A stretch of DNA of 64,000 nucleotides from Sphingobacterium sp. SGR-19 (GCF_011043555.1 NZ_JAAKGS010000013.1:1-64000); one strand, 5' to 3'. Shown: positions 1-9,213, numbered from the stretch's first letter. A program made the numbers and translations. Notes: generated by a model not told the origin, from the letters alone.

Positions 1-20
1 TGTCTTCTTTTCAATACAAT

Positions 21-1046
21 TTAGGAACGATACAAAGGGAAGAAATTACTTTCTTTATCTTGGACATCATTTTTTTCCACCAACATATCGTATGTAGTAG
101 GATCGACTATGTATTTCCAAACAGAGAATTGTTTAAAGTCTTTAGAAAAACCTGATTTGAATCTAAACAAGGAATCATCATCACTACCACCAACGCCGCC
201 TCCTAAATGTAGGTATTCTAATCCAAGTCTATTACCTAGCAATCTAGCTTCATCGAGAACTAACTTCATCGGTGTTAGCCTTATAAATTCCTCTGTCGTT
301 CCGGCTAAATGATACTGCATGATTTTATCCGTGGCTGTAAAGATCGCTCCCGCCACAATGCTTCCCTCATATTTTGCGACTAGCAACTTACTCTCAAACT
401 GTGTATTTGCTAAAAACTCATGAAAGTACTCTTTCGTAAAATAATAATAGGGTGTTGCATTCACCCTGTCCATTGTTTCGTAATAAATTTCAATAAACCG
501 GTCTATATCTTCTGTTCTTCGTACTTCCTCCACGTAAAAACCTTTGTTCCGTAATTGGTTGATTTCCGATTTGTTTGATTTTCTATATTGTTTTCTCTGC
601 TCTTCAGGACTGAGCGTCAGATCTATAGATATCGTTTTGTTTACATGTTGGATGTCTCCAAAATTAACAAAAGCCGATTGTTGGTCTATCAAGGAATGTA
701 ATCTAGAAAAAGCGCTTACAATATTATTGTTTAAGCAATAGGTATCGAATCTTTCTTTAAAAAAGGCTAGAAAGCTGTCTGAGAAACAAAAGTCGGCTTT
801 GTTGGTAATTGGTCCACAATAACCATATACCGAAGTCAGGTCAAATAAATCCGTTCCTTCAATTGGTCTTAGTACCAACGGCATTGCTAAAAAGTCCTGT
901 TCATCCTGTGCCAGAAACAAAATAGATCTATACTGGTTATCGATTTTATGATAAAATGCGGTATGATGGAAATCGTAAATATAACTAGTCTTTATTATCT
1001 CCTCCCACCTTGGATCATTTACCTCCAATATTTCAAAACTATACAT
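21..1046 (-). CDS. FemAB/GNAT-like acyltransferase of the polysaccharide locus
   Basis: This 341-residue protein has the layout of FemAB-like GNAT enzymes, which transfer an acyl or aminoacyl group to a cell-wall or glycan acceptor. The C-terminal half (about 150-310) carries the acyl-CoA N-acyltransferase fold, with a central strand containing KYEGSIVAGAIF and a glycine-rich LGGGVGGSDD segment. No signal peptide or membrane segment is seen, so a cytoplasmic site is likely. The ATG start overlaps the end of the upstream DegT-like gene by 8 bp, so the two are probably translationally coupled. It is the last complete gene of locus A before the left edge. The family is fairly clear, but the substrate is unknown. 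Acylation of an amino sugar made by the neighbouring DegT-like enzyme is an inference. Confidence 0.75.
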   Translation of the reverse strand: MYSFEILEVNDPRWEEIIKTSYIYDFHHTAFYHKIDNQYRSILFLAQDEQDFLAMPLVLRPIEGTDLFDLTSVYGYCGPITNKADFCFSDSFLAFFKERFDTYCLNNNIVSAFSRLHSLIDQQSAFVNFGDIQHVNKTISIDLTLSPEEQRKQYRKSNKSEINQLRNKGFYVEEVRRTEDIDRFIEIYYETMDRVNATPYYYFTKEYFHEFLANTQFESKLLVAKYEGSIVAGAIFTATDKIMQYHLAGTTEEFIRLTPMKLVLDEARLLGNRLGLEYLHLGGGVGGSDDDSLFRFKSGFSKDFKQFSVWKYIVDPTTYDMLVEKNDVQDKESNFFPLYRS

Positions 1047-2073
1047 GCTTAATAAATTTATTAATTACATCTACTATAAAATATATATCTTTTTGGTTAT
1101 ATCGGAAGTCAACATGAACAAATAAAACTCGATGTTGAATTTCGATATCTCTTTCACTAATTTGATTCGGCCATAAAACAGCTGGAAAAATATTATGAGA
1201 TATCAAATAGGTTCGAAACTTCTCTCTTATGGTATAATCTCCACATAAGAACGCAAAACCCATTTCTGTACCATTTTCTGCTGACAGGCAAACAATATTT
1301 TTAGAAAGTTCTAGCAGTTTTCTTCCATAATTAATGTTTAGCCTTGTTTTCTCAATCAGTTTTCTCGGCACCAATCCCTTCAATTGAGCTTGCACAATCT
1401 TAGGTAATGCTGTATTCGTTTGCAAATCACCGAATAGCTCTTCTGCTTCCAAATATAATGTTCGGAAACTGTCCTTGTGCGAAAACCTACCTTCCAAATA
1501 TTCGCTCTTTAAATACATTGCTGTTAATTTTTTGAGTGCAATTTGGTTCGAAAATCGATTATCTTCTAGGTTGACAGCAAAGTCACCATGCCTACTCCAT
1601 ATAACCCCCCCTACAGCTAGCGGTAGCTGCTTTCTCAGAGAACCAAAACAATAGTTTGCCGAACTTCTTGATAAGCTTTCTAAATTATGCGTTAAATCTT
1701 CAATAACCTCCGTTTTCCTTAAAAACGAACAGTCCAACTTCTTAATTCCAAAAAAATCTACGTTGATAAAAACACTGCCGCTTTCATCTTCCCATTCAAC
1801 TTCTTCATCTTCATCAAAAGGATTATAGTTATAATACTCGACTTCCAACGGTAAATTCTTGCAAAAATCTACAACTTCATGGCAATAATAGCTTGGGAAG
1901 CCCACCTTATGCCATTTATATTTCTTCTGTCCGAATTGTAGTAAATTATAAAGAGCTACTCTACCAGAAAAGAAATATTCAAGATTTTGGTCTTGAAAAA
2001 GACTCCCTAGGTTCAATACACTATTCTCATCATAAAAATAATGAAAATCAGACCCAAATTCCTTATTTTTCAT
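1039..2073 (-). CDS. DegT/DnrJ/EryC1-like PLP enzyme (possible sugar aminotransferase)
   Basis: The 344-residue product resembles the DegT/DnrJ/EryC1/StrS family of PLP-dependent enzymes, which usually transaminate nucleotide-linked keto sugars. Visible are an early SGRVALYNLL helix, a central VEWEDESGSVFINVDFFGI segment, and FGSLRKQLPLAVGG at about 143-157. In that last stretch Lys (about 147) sits where the family carries its PLP lysine. The sequence is divergent and lacks the typical GEGG signature, so a non-aminotransferase role is possible. It overlaps the sugar transferase upstream by 11 bp and the FemAB-like gene downstream by 8 bp, forming a tight unit. With the FemAB-like enzyme it could make an N-acylated amino sugar or other decoration. 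Confidence 0.65.
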   Translation of the reverse strand: MKNKEFGSDFHYFYDENSVLNLGSLFQDQNLEYFFSGRVALYNLLQFGQKKYKWHKVGFPSYYCHEVVDFCKNLPLEVEYYNYNPFDEDEEVEWEDESGSVFINVDFFGIKKLDCSFLRKTEVIEDLTHNLESLSRSSANYCFGSLRKQLPLAVGGVIWSRHGDFAVNLEDNRFSNQIALKKLTAMYLKSEYLEGRFSHKDSFRTLYLEAEELFGDLQTNTALPKIVQAQLKGLVPRKLIEKTRLNINYGRKLLELSKNIVCLSAENGTEMGFAFLCGDYTIREKFRTYLISHNIFPAVLWPNQISERDIEIQHRVLFVHVDFRYNQKDIYFIVDVINKFIKHV

Positions 2074-2713
2074 CCTCGTCTACATTAAAATAGTGCTTGC
2101 TTAGTCCTTTTGTAATCCCAATATCGTCAACCTCAGACATCTTTCTTCCCATACTAATTTCACCGGATTTGAAAACCTTTTGAGCCGTTTTATAAATAAT
2201 TAAGACATCCAGTTTAAAACTTAGCGTATCTACGTATTCTACGTCTAAATTAAAGCGTTCGCTGAATTTTAGAAAATTTCGTCCATTCACCTGTGCCAAC
2301 CCTGTTATACCCGGAAGAACTTCATGTCTTCGAATATGATAATCACTATAATAAGGTAAATATTCGACTAGCAAAGGTCTTGGCCCTACCAAACTCATAT
2401 CTCCTTTTATCACGTTGAATAACTGAGGTATCTCATCTAATGAAGTTTTTCGCACTATTTTTCCCAAAGTCGTTAGTCTATCCTTATCTTTTAAAAGATT
2501 CCCATTTTTGTCTTTTTTGTCATTCATCGTTTTAAACTTGATTACATTGAAAAGTTTATTATTCTTTCCAATCCTTTTTTGCACGAAAAATGGTTGAAAA
2601 TTATTCTGTAAACTCAGCAAAATAATTAAGATCAAAATCAATGGTGAAAATATCACAACTGCCGTAAATGCAGCTATAAAGTCTATACATCTTTTAAAAA
2701 ATTTCCTATACAT
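2063..2713 (-). CDS. Short phosphoglycosyl transferase (bacterial sugar transferase, PglC/WcaJ catalytic domain)
   Basis: This 216-residue protein is a short polyprenyl-phosphate phosphoglycosyl transferase (PF02397). It would start a repeat unit by moving a sugar phosphate from a UDP-sugar to undecaprenyl phosphate. It has one N-terminal hydrophobic helix (about 10-35), then the conserved KRIGKNNKLFNVIKFKTM, SLDEIPQLFNVIKGDMSLVGPRP and LPGITGLAQVNGR motifs. The length matches PglC-like minimal enzymes rather than the long WcaJ form with four extra membrane helices. It is the only complete initiating transferase in the window and overlaps both neighbours. The sugar cannot be read from the sequence. 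Confidence 0.92.
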   Translation of the reverse strand: MYRKFFKRCIDFIAAFTAVVIFSPLILILIILLSLQNNFQPFFVQKRIGKNNKLFNVIKFKTMNDKKDKNGNLLKDKDRLTTLGKIVRKTSLDEIPQLFNVIKGDMSLVGPRPLLVEYLPYYSDYHIRRHEVLPGITGLAQVNGRNFLKFSERFNLDVEYVDTLSFKLDVLIIYKTAQKVFKSGEISMGRKMSEVDDIGITKGLSKHYFNVDEDEK

Positions 2714-3834
2714 TACGTTGAACTTACTAATCTATTTACGACATCATCAAAAGTTTCTTTCAACTTCTCTCGCATAAATTGTGCATAAAGAGACAGTGAT
2801 TTGGAGTGCTGGCGCTCATATTCTAATTTTTCGAAAATAGCTGCAAATTCACCAACGTCACTTACTAAAAAATCTGTTCGAAACTGCAATCCATATAAGT
2901 CTTGTAGTTTACTGCCTTGCCACTTATTGAAAACGCTTGCCGGCACACCATCTGCTAATGCAGTAATAGCGACGTGTAAACTTGAAGTAACGGCTAAAGA
3001 TGCATGAACAATGACATCCAACATCTGGAAAACAGATAAGTCATTTGGTAGAACTATAAATTCATTCCCCGCAAATTCGTTAATTTGTTCAAGATATATT
3101 TCGTCTTGCCATAAATGTATCACAGGCATCATCACAATTTGATAGCCATATTTCTCTTTTGCTTTCAACAGGTCCCCGGCTATAATTTTCGCTTCTTCCT
3201 CCGTGACATTATGCACTTGGAAAAGTAAATATTTCGTATTCGGGGAGATAAAATCTAGATAGTATTTCCCTCTTAAATTTAAATCATCAAGGTATTGTGG
3301 AAATATCCAACCTAAATCCGGTGTTAATCCAATTTTCTTATTAAATTTTTCAAAGTTTGAATCTTCAAGAACTTTTTTAGATAGGATACCGCGACACGAA
3401 ATATAGTCTAATGAATCAACTGCTTCAAATACTTTGCTCTCATCCCACTTATCACCAAAGGGTCTCACGCCAACCGAGAGCCAAGCCTTAAACCTACAAC
3501 GACAAGTCACCCAATCCCAAACCGTGTCCGATGCATGTTCACTTATAACAGATTTGCCTTGTTTCTCATATATAGGTTTCCAAGTACGCTCGTCAAATAG
3601 ATGTACCACTTCGCCTCCTGCCAAAAATACACCGTCGTATTTGTCGTCCACCTTTTCTTTTTCGTATCCCTGATAATGATATCCTTCCAGATCTATTGTC
3701 GACGGTGTATAAAAATGTATATCCACATCAGAGAGGCGCTTTCTAAACTCCATATTAAACACGTGAGAAAAAAGAATATCTCCATAATTATTGATATCGG
3801 CAAAGGACATCATTGCAATCTTTATACTCCTCAT
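2713..3834 (-). CDS. Polysaccharide pyruvyl transferase family protein
   Basis: This 373-residue protein belongs to the polysaccharide pyruvyl transferase family (PF04230), whose characterised members add pyruvate ketals from phosphoenolpyruvate to sugars. The N-terminal SFADINNYGDILFSHVF and the later VTSSLHVAITALADGVP segments match the family's nucleotide/PEP-binding halves. It is probably cytoplasmic, acting on lipid-linked intermediates. The stop overlaps the sugar transferase start as TAATG, and only a base separates it from the ATP-grasp gene upstream. Many members of this family lack proven pyruvyl activity, so the exact reaction is uncertain. Confidence 0.85.
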   Translation of the reverse strand: MRSIKIAMMSFADINNYGDILFSHVFNMEFRKRLSDVDIHFYTPSTIDLEGYHYQGYEKEKVDDKYDGVFLAGGEVVHLFDERTWKPIYEKQGKSVISEHASDTVWDWVTCRCRFKAWLSVGVRPFGDKWDESKVFEAVDSLDYISCRGILSKKVLEDSNFEKFNKKIGLTPDLGWIFPQYLDDLNLRGKYYLDFISPNTKYLLFQVHNVTEEEAKIIAGDLLKAKEKYGYQIVMMPVIHLWQDEIYLEQINEFAGNEFIVLPNDLSVFQMLDVIVHASLAVTSSLHVAITALADGVPASVFNKWQGSKLQDLYGLQFRTDFLVSDVGEFAAIFEKLEYERQHSKSLSLYAQFMREKLKETFDDVVNRLVSST

Positions 3835-3835
3835 A

Positions 3836-5125
3836 TTAATTCGCGATTAAACTCTTAACAATATCTACGTCAAAACAGGGAATACCATGCTTTTCACTGA
3901 CTTCTTTTCTTTCACGATACCAGTTGTCGATAAAAATTGAATCCGGTTCAATAATATAATCAGATTTTTTTTCTTCGAGCGCCATACAAATAATTTGATC
4001 AAATAATGCGGGATCGATACAAAAAGTTCTTAGATCTTGATGTATATGATGTCCGTGTTTCGATATTAAATGTATCTTAACACCATTGTTTTTACATTGA
4101 TATATAAAGCTAATAACATCTCTGTTGACTTTACCATTCACTATTACCGTGTCGTCGTAATCAAGATATACATGTGAATAAGTAAACCCATATTTGTATT
4201 TATTTACTGTTGTACGGAACAGTGTGACATCAAAATCTTGTTTTTGAATCGTGACATCCATTCCCAATGCATCGAAAACACTGAATAGGGGAAGATTAAC
4301 ACCTTTATGACGGAAATATCCCATCGTTCCAGCAGTTCTTGTAGAAACTTCCAATAGTTTCAATCTTCCTTCTGTATCTTCTTTAAGTTGAAAAAACCAT
4401 AAACCACGGAACTTAAGTTTCTCGTTGATTTTTTCTGCTATTTTTCTTATCTCATCCGTCATCGGAAACTCATAGCTTTTGAATGAAATGCCCATTTTCA
4501 CCTCCGCTCGTTCTCTTGCACCCGTGAATAATAGTTTTCCTTTTCTGTCGGTGAAGCAGTCGATTGTATATTCTTTCCCCGGTAAATATTCTACGAAAAG
4601 GGTGTCCCTGTCTTTCTTTAAGGTGCGGTGCTCTTCTCTACATTTTACTATCTTAACTCCCTGCGCTCCTTGACCAACGTCAGGTTTGGAGAAAATTGGA
4701 TATTCGTTGTCATCCAAAACTGTCAAAAACACCTTCGGACAAAACGAGTCCTCTTTAAACAACTCATATGTCTTAGATTTGAAACGACAAATTTCATTAG
4801 TAGAATAATCAGCAGATATTATTTGGGCATTAATATTTCCTCTGTGCTTTGTCAATTCTAATGCAGCAGTATCGTCGGTAGGGAATATAAGTTTTATTTC
4901 TTCCTTTCTAATCAGCTCGTTTAACTCCGGAATAAAATCCTCGTCATTTAAAAAAGGTAGCTGTCTAACTTTGTTCTCGTATATTAATTCACTGTAATCA
5001 TTTCTACCAGATCCCGGAATCACCTCAACATGTACAGAGTGCTTGATCGCCTCATTAATCTCTAAAGCATTTTCTGCACCTGAAGGAAATATCAAAACTT
5101 TATTTTTCATTTTTATTACTTTCAT
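3836..5125 (-). CDS. ATP-grasp ligase fused to a C-terminal HAD-like domain
   Basis: The protein has about 429 residues. Residues about 5-100 form a pre-ATP-grasp Rossmann region (KVLIFPSGAENALEINEAI), and about 105-300 an ATP-grasp domain with FSKPDVGQGAQGVKIV as the nucleotide loop and FFQLKEDTEGRLKLLEVSTR as the metal-binding end. From about 312 a HAD-like domain follows: YLDYDDTV gives the DxD motif, HLISKHG motif II and SIFIDNWYRER the acidic end motif. ATP-grasp enzymes join a carboxylate to an amine or similar nucleophile, and HAD domains usually hydrolyse phosphoesters. The first possible codon is TTG; the ATG directly after it is chosen. The substrate is unknown, but position between glycan-modifying genes suggests a decoration step. 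Confidence 0.8.
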   Translation of the reverse strand: MKVIKMKNKVLIFPSGAENALEINEAIKHSVHVEVIPGSGRNDYSELIYENKVRQLPFLNDEDFIPELNELIRKEEIKLIFPTDDTAALELTKHRGNINAQIISADYSTNEICRFKSKTYELFKEDSFCPKVFLTVLDDNEYPIFSKPDVGQGAQGVKIVKCREEHRTLKKDRDTLFVEYLPGKEYTIDCFTDRKGKLLFTGARERAEVKMGISFKSYEFPMTDEIRKIAEKINEKLKFRGLWFFQLKEDTEGRLKLLEVSTRTAGTMGYFRHKGVNLPLFSVFDALGMDVTIQKQDFDVTLFRTTVNKYKYGFTYSHVYLDYDDTVIVNGKVNRDVISFIYQCKNNGVKIHLISKHGHHIHQDLRTFCIDPALFDQIICMALEEKKSDYIIEPDSIFIDNWYRERKEVSEKHGIPCFDVDIVKSLIAN

Positions 5126-5144
5126 CAACTTTCAATACAAAATA

Positions 5145-5240
5145 TCATTCACGACCAGAGATTTGATAGCGAAAATATCTCTTATTTGTGTCATACTCCA
5201 CACCACCTTCTTTTAATTTCTGCAATTCGTGATCAAACAT
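5145..5240 (-). CDS. Small unrecognised ORF (31 codons)
   Basis: A 31-codon frame starting MFDHELQKLKEGG and ending YQISGRE lies between the GT4 gene and the ATP-grasp gene. The frame stays open upstream of the ATG for about 18 more codons, back to the 3' end of the GT4 gene. The peptide is rich in charged and aromatic residues and looks more protein-like than random AT-rich spacer. It could be a genuine small protein or the tail of a decayed gene. No family is recognised. The rest of the 5126-5274 spacer shows no other structure. Confidence 0.3.
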   Translation of the reverse strand: MFDHELQKLKEGGVEYDTNKRYFRYQISGRE

Positions 5241-5274
5241 ATGATTATTGCGCCTATAATAATCTTTACCTATG

Positions 5275-6498
5275 TTATTTTTCGTTAACTCCTTCTAAAA
5301 AAGCAACGAACTTGTTTGCTAAATCATTGCGTGAAAATTTCTTTTCTGCCAATTGCCTAGCATTCTCTCCCATTTTTCGACGCAACTCGGGGTTGTTTGC
5401 TAAATATATTAGCGTGCTCGCAAACTCTTCCGCATCTTCCGGTCTAACCACCATCCCACATTTGCTTTCTCCGATTATATCAGCAAGCCAACCTGGATAA
5501 TTATTAACAATTGGTAGTCCAGCTGAGAGATAGTCGAAAAACTTGTTAGGCGAAGTCCCGTAATAAAATGCAGGCACATTCTGAAGAACCATTAAACCGA
5601 TATCCGCTCTATTCATGACTGTGTTTAATTCATATTTAGACATTCTATTCAAAAATATACAGTTGTCAAGTTGTTGTTTCTTAGCACGCTCTATTAGACG
5701 TTGCTTTTCCTTTCCACTACCTACAAATAAGAACTTGATATTTCCAGTATTTCTTTTCTTGAGCTCAGCGGCAGTATCCAACAAAGCGTCAATTCCATTT
5801 GCAACTCCATGAGCACCGGTAAAAACGGCTACGACATCGCTTGGATTAATTCCTGAAACTGAAAACGAAGACGCGATTTTTTCATCTCTTCTAAACAGCT
5901 CTAGATCGCAACCGTTGGGAATCATTTTAATCAACTTACCTTCTGAACTTCTTTTCTTAATCCCCTTACATATTCCCGGTGAAAGACCTATACAAGCATC
6001 TGCGCTTTTATAACCATATTTTTCTAAGATGCTCATCCCTCCTAGTAAAAGGGGGTTTTTCATACCTAAAGCCTTAGGTAACTCAGGCCATAAATCACGG
6101 ACTTCAAAGACAAATTTATTCTTTTTGCGGAATAACTTCATGACGATTCCGGGTATAGCGGCGGTCAGGGGAGTTGAGGTAGCAAATAACAAATCATACT
6201 TTTCTTTCAAAGCTAATCGAACACCAATTATCCCATAGCTTAAAAAGTCAACAGCACGTTTTGAGATAGAATCAGTATTCTGCGTATTCACTCTAACTTG
6301 AATCACGTCGATGCCATCTACCTCTCCTCTACTTATGTATTTTGAGACGATAGGTAAATTAAATTTATCGTCCGCGCCCCCACATACCACAGTGACTTGA
6401 TGACCGTTGGCTATTAAAGCTTGAGCAAATTCATATGAGCGAGTTCCTCCTCCATTTGAAGGGGTAGTGAAATATTGATGGTAATATAAAACTTTCAT
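5275..6498 (-). CDS. Family 4 glycosyltransferase, WbuB-like
   Basis: This 407-residue GT-B protein begins MKVLYYHQYFTTPSNGGGTRSY, the opening typical of the WbuB group of GT4 transferases, some of which add N-acetyl-fucosamine. The C-terminal donor-binding half carries VFTGAHGVANGIDAL, FVGSGKEKQRLIERAKK and the SPNKFFDYLSAGLPIV EX7E-type region. It should act on the cytoplasmic face on an undecaprenyl-linked acceptor. It lies 21 bp downstream of the heparinase-like gene in the same operon. The donor sugar is not determinable. No membrane segment or truncation is seen. Confidence 0.88.
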   Translation of the reverse strand: MKVLYYHQYFTTPSNGGGTRSYEFAQALIANGHQVTVVCGGADDKFNLPIVSKYISRGEVDGIDVIQVRVNTQNTDSISKRAVDFLSYGIIGVRLALKEKYDLLFATSTPLTAAIPGIVMKLFRKKNKFVFEVRDLWPELPKALGMKNPLLLGGMSILEKYGYKSADACIGLSPGICKGIKKRSSEGKLIKMIPNGCDLELFRRDEKIASSFSVSGINPSDVVAVFTGAHGVANGIDALLDTAAELKKRNTGNIKFLFVGSGKEKQRLIERAKKQQLDNCIFLNRMSKYELNTVMNRADIGLMVLQNVPAFYYGTSPNKFFDYLSAGLPIVNNYPGWLADIIGESKCGMVVRPEDAEEFASTLIYLANNPELRRKMGENARQLAEKKFSRNDLANKFVAFLEGVNEK

Positions 6499-6519
6499 AA
6501 TTGTAATTGAATCATTATC

Positions 6520-8406
6520 TTATACGTTCCGAAAGCTAATTGAGGTCTCGAACTGACCTCTTTCTGCTTCCGTCTCATAGACAAACACTTTATGCGTTTC
6601 TTTATTCATATAATAAAAAGAATGCTCTCCTTTAGCTTCGGTAAAGCGTAAATCAAAATTCCCCTTACATGAAATATCGATAAGAGTCTCAATGCCGGGA
6701 GATAAGTTAAACCTAAGTTTCTTATTACTTCTACATGGTGATTCAAATCTATCTTTAAGTTTTAACACCATATCCTGCTTGTTAATCACGATAGTACGTT
6801 GATGTATATTGCCTCTATAATCCCGATATTCCCCCGTCCAGGTTATCTGATCAGCGGTTTCCAGAATCTGGTCACTTCCTTTTACATTAATCCAAGCTCC
6901 ATTTAAAAACCTGCTAATCCTCGGCATTGGCTCCTGATCGTCAAACTGCAAAGTATTATGACTCATTATTGACTTAAAATAACCTGAACTTTTAGCATTA
7001 TAAGAGAAACTTCCACTGTCAATTATTATATTCCTCCCTTTATACCATACATCCAAATTAAGCACATCATTCATAGGGCGAAAGTTATCCTGAGTCGCTT
7101 TAATCCTAACCAACAGATCGTGATGAAAAAGCTGCACAAACTCTTTATCTCGAATTGAACTTTTATGTTTTACCAAAGCTTGCTTATTTAGCGTCCTTAA
7201 GTCAATACTTCTCCAAAATAATGATTCATTCACGGAGTTGTCTTCCCAAATCAAGATTCCATTTAGTAATGCGAAGTAAAGCTGGATGCAAGGTCTATAA
7301 TCACGGTAATCAGAATTGTGTAGATTTTCGAACATAGCACCGTCGTTAGCTCCCAAACAAGGAACCTCTCCATTATCGTTGCTAACCATCTGCAATAGCC
7401 AATCTCCTAATTTGTTAAGCTTATGAGTGACTTCCGATGAAAACATTGGTTCGTCATACCTTTTTATACCGTATAGAACAAAAGACACCGTATCCATTAC
7501 TACACGATGATAATTAACAGATTTCTGAGCAAATGTACCATCTGGTAGTATCAGTTTTTTTAACCGTTCGATAAATATCTGCCTTCCTCTCTTCTTGTAT
7601 TGTTCTAGTTGTTGAAGCAGTTTTTTACTCACAGGCTTTTTTTGTCTGGAAAGCCATAGTGCTCCTATATAAAGTCCAGCCGCTTCGGTAGTTCCGTGAT
7701 TGTTGTCTTGAGCAATAGCATAGTTAATATTCCCCGCTATACGCTCCAGATGCTGATAGGCAAACTCCCACAGTTCCAGAGAAATATCATCCACATTATC
7801 GAGCACCAACGAAGCGTTGAATAATTTCATTAACCGGATTGTTGTCTCTTGGCCGCACAGCCAGTTCACTCCAACATTCGGTGGGTTATTTAAAGACCAA
7901 TGGTTAAGTAAATCGTTAAGACGATACATATATAGCATCTCTCCACTCACTCGATAAGCTCTTGTTAGGTCAGTCACCCAATCAAACCTCGATAATTCCC
8001 AAAGATTCTTAATATCCCCAGTATTCAAATCGAATTCGTTGATATCTGTCCAGTGCTTCTCCCTGCTTTCAATCGATAGCCGTTTTTCGGAAAAAGGATC
8101 ATAAAACCAGTCTGGTAAATCTCCCACTGAAAATTGATGATAATGATAATAGGTAAATAAACCTGTCCGAATTTCTTCAGCTCGACGAATTATAGACGCA
8201 ACATCGACTTGAGATTCATGATTACTCTCGAATATTCTCGAGGTATGAAAAAATACACCTTGAACACTGTTCCCAATCTTAAATTTACCCTTCCTTAGTC
8301 CGAATTTAATCGATAGTCTATAATAGAGCATATAGGCCATATTCGCAAAGCCTAACTTTGGAATCAGCTTAATAATTAATATTAAATTATAAAATTTACT
8401 TTTCAT
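6520..8406 (-). CDS. Heparinase II/III-like (alginate-lyase-fold) protein
   Basis: The 628-residue protein has the two-part build of heparinase II/III-family lyases: an alpha/alpha-toroid (about 60-380) and a C-terminal beta-sandwich (about 400-628). The toroid has the DNNHGTTEAAGLYIGAL segment with the family's conserved Asn-His, and the beta part has FSYNAKSSGYFKSIMSHNTL with the conserved Tyr and His. Characterised members cleave uronic-acid glycosidic bonds by beta-elimination. No cleavable signal peptide is obvious; the N-terminus is only mildly hydrophobic. Such proteins occur inside Wzx/Wzy loci and may trim or modify the glycan being made. The substrate is presumably the acidic polymer of locus A, which is an inference. 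Confidence 0.82.
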   Translation of the reverse strand: MKSKFYNLILIIKLIPKLGFANMAYMLYYRLSIKFGLRKGKFKIGNSVQGVFFHTSRIFESNHESQVDVASIIRRAEEIRTGLFTYYHYHQFSVGDLPDWFYDPFSEKRLSIESREKHWTDINEFDLNTGDIKNLWELSRFDWVTDLTRAYRVSGEMLYMYRLNDLLNHWSLNNPPNVGVNWLCGQETTIRLMKLFNASLVLDNVDDISLELWEFAYQHLERIAGNINYAIAQDNNHGTTEAAGLYIGALWLSRQKKPVSKKLLQQLEQYKKRGRQIFIERLKKLILPDGTFAQKSVNYHRVVMDTVSFVLYGIKRYDEPMFSSEVTHKLNKLGDWLLQMVSNDNGEVPCLGANDGAMFENLHNSDYRDYRPCIQLYFALLNGILIWEDNSVNESLFWRSIDLRTLNKQALVKHKSSIRDKEFVQLFHHDLLVRIKATQDNFRPMNDVLNLDVWYKGRNIIIDSGSFSYNAKSSGYFKSIMSHNTLQFDDQEPMPRISRFLNGAWINVKGSDQILETADQITWTGEYRDYRGNIHQRTIVINKQDMVLKLKDRFESPCRSNKKLRFNLSPGIETLIDISCKGNFDLRFTEAKGEHSFYYMNKETHKVFVYETEAERGQFETSISFRNV

Positions 8407-8424
8407 CTATCGAATATTCCCTAT

Positions 8425-8653
8425 TTAGTATTTGTCTAAATTTCCATATTTATTCAGCCCAATCATAAAGTTTTCCAAGATACCTCTCCACTTTTTTATT
8501 AAAATAAACATTTGCTTTGCATTTTCCCCATACTCCCATTCCATTTCGAAGTCCATATTTGTTAGTATTATTGCAATTGTCATCTTCTGCAATTGAGAGG
8601 TTACTATTGCCACTACATCTATTATTAACACGGGCTAAATCATTAGACTGCAT
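8425..8653 (-). pseudogene. Probable decayed 3' end of a GT4 glycosyltransferase
   Basis: The 347-bp spacer 8407-8753 has no intact gene. Two overlapping minus-strand frames in it each keep fragments that resemble the C-terminus of a GT4 enzyme. One frame reads IAIILTN then EYGENAKQMF, like the family's typical 'lr..yGeNAkq' helix. The other reads YFNKKVERYLGKLYDWAE, like the closing 'kv...yl.lYe' helix. Joined through a frameshift near 8505 they would make a plausible GT4 tail. The 8654-8753 part is AT-rich and featureless. The match is by eye, so this is a moderate-to-low confidence call. Confidence 0.4.
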
Positions 8654-8753
8654 CTATTGATTACTAACACTCTCAAGAATATAAACAACATTCCCTAATT
8701 AACTAGACCTTATCCATATTTAAAAAACACAGTTTCGTCACTATCTCGTTATT

Positions 8754-9212
8754 TTATTTAATTGTATCAAGTTCGTAATATTTTTCTACTCTATTCTCTT
8801 GTATTATCCTCATCGGATTTCCCACTACAGTGCAGTTATCTGGAATACTTTTATTAATTACTGAGTTAGATCCAATAATAACATTATTTCCAATTATGAT
8901 CTCACCAAATACTACACTTCCTGCTCCTATATACACATCATCACCGATGATAGGCACCTTTGTATCTCCAAAGTTTCTACCGATAGTGACATTTTGAGCA
9001 ACCAGACAATTGTTCCCAATACGCGTTTGAGAATGGATTACAATCCCCAATCCTCCATAACCCAAAGTAAAATTTTTTCCTATCGACGCAGATGAAGGAA
9101 GCCACGTTGCAAACAAAAAACGATTGAGCAACGAAAACATCTTCCCAATTTTGGTCCAGCCTCTCTTTTGAAAGAAATTCCCAATTCTATATAATTTTAT
9201 CGGTATTGACAT
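8754..9212 (-). CDS. Hexapeptide-repeat (left-handed beta-helix) O-acetyltransferase
   Basis: This 152-residue protein matches serine-acetyltransferase-like sugar O-acetyltransferases. After a helical N-terminus (about 1-40), hexapeptide repeats run from about 42 to 135, for example IGNNCLVAQNVTIGRN, IIGDDVYIGAGSVVFGEIIIGNNVIIGSNSVI and the closing VVGNP. It probably acetylates a sugar of the repeat unit in the cytoplasm using acetyl-CoA. The gene ends a base pair or so after the GT4 gene upstream, so the two are surely co-translated. The catalytic His expected in such enzymes is plausibly the one in VIHSQTRIG. The acceptor sugar is unknown. Confidence 0.88.
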   Translation of the reverse strand: MSIPIKLYRIGNFFQKRGWTKIGKMFSLLNRFLFATWLPSSASIGKNFTLGYGGLGIVIHSQTRIGNNCLVAQNVTIGRNFGDTKVPIIGDDVYIGAGSVVFGEIIIGNNVIIGSNSVINKSIPDNCTVVGNPMRIIQENRVEKYYELDTIK

Positions 9213-9213
9213 C

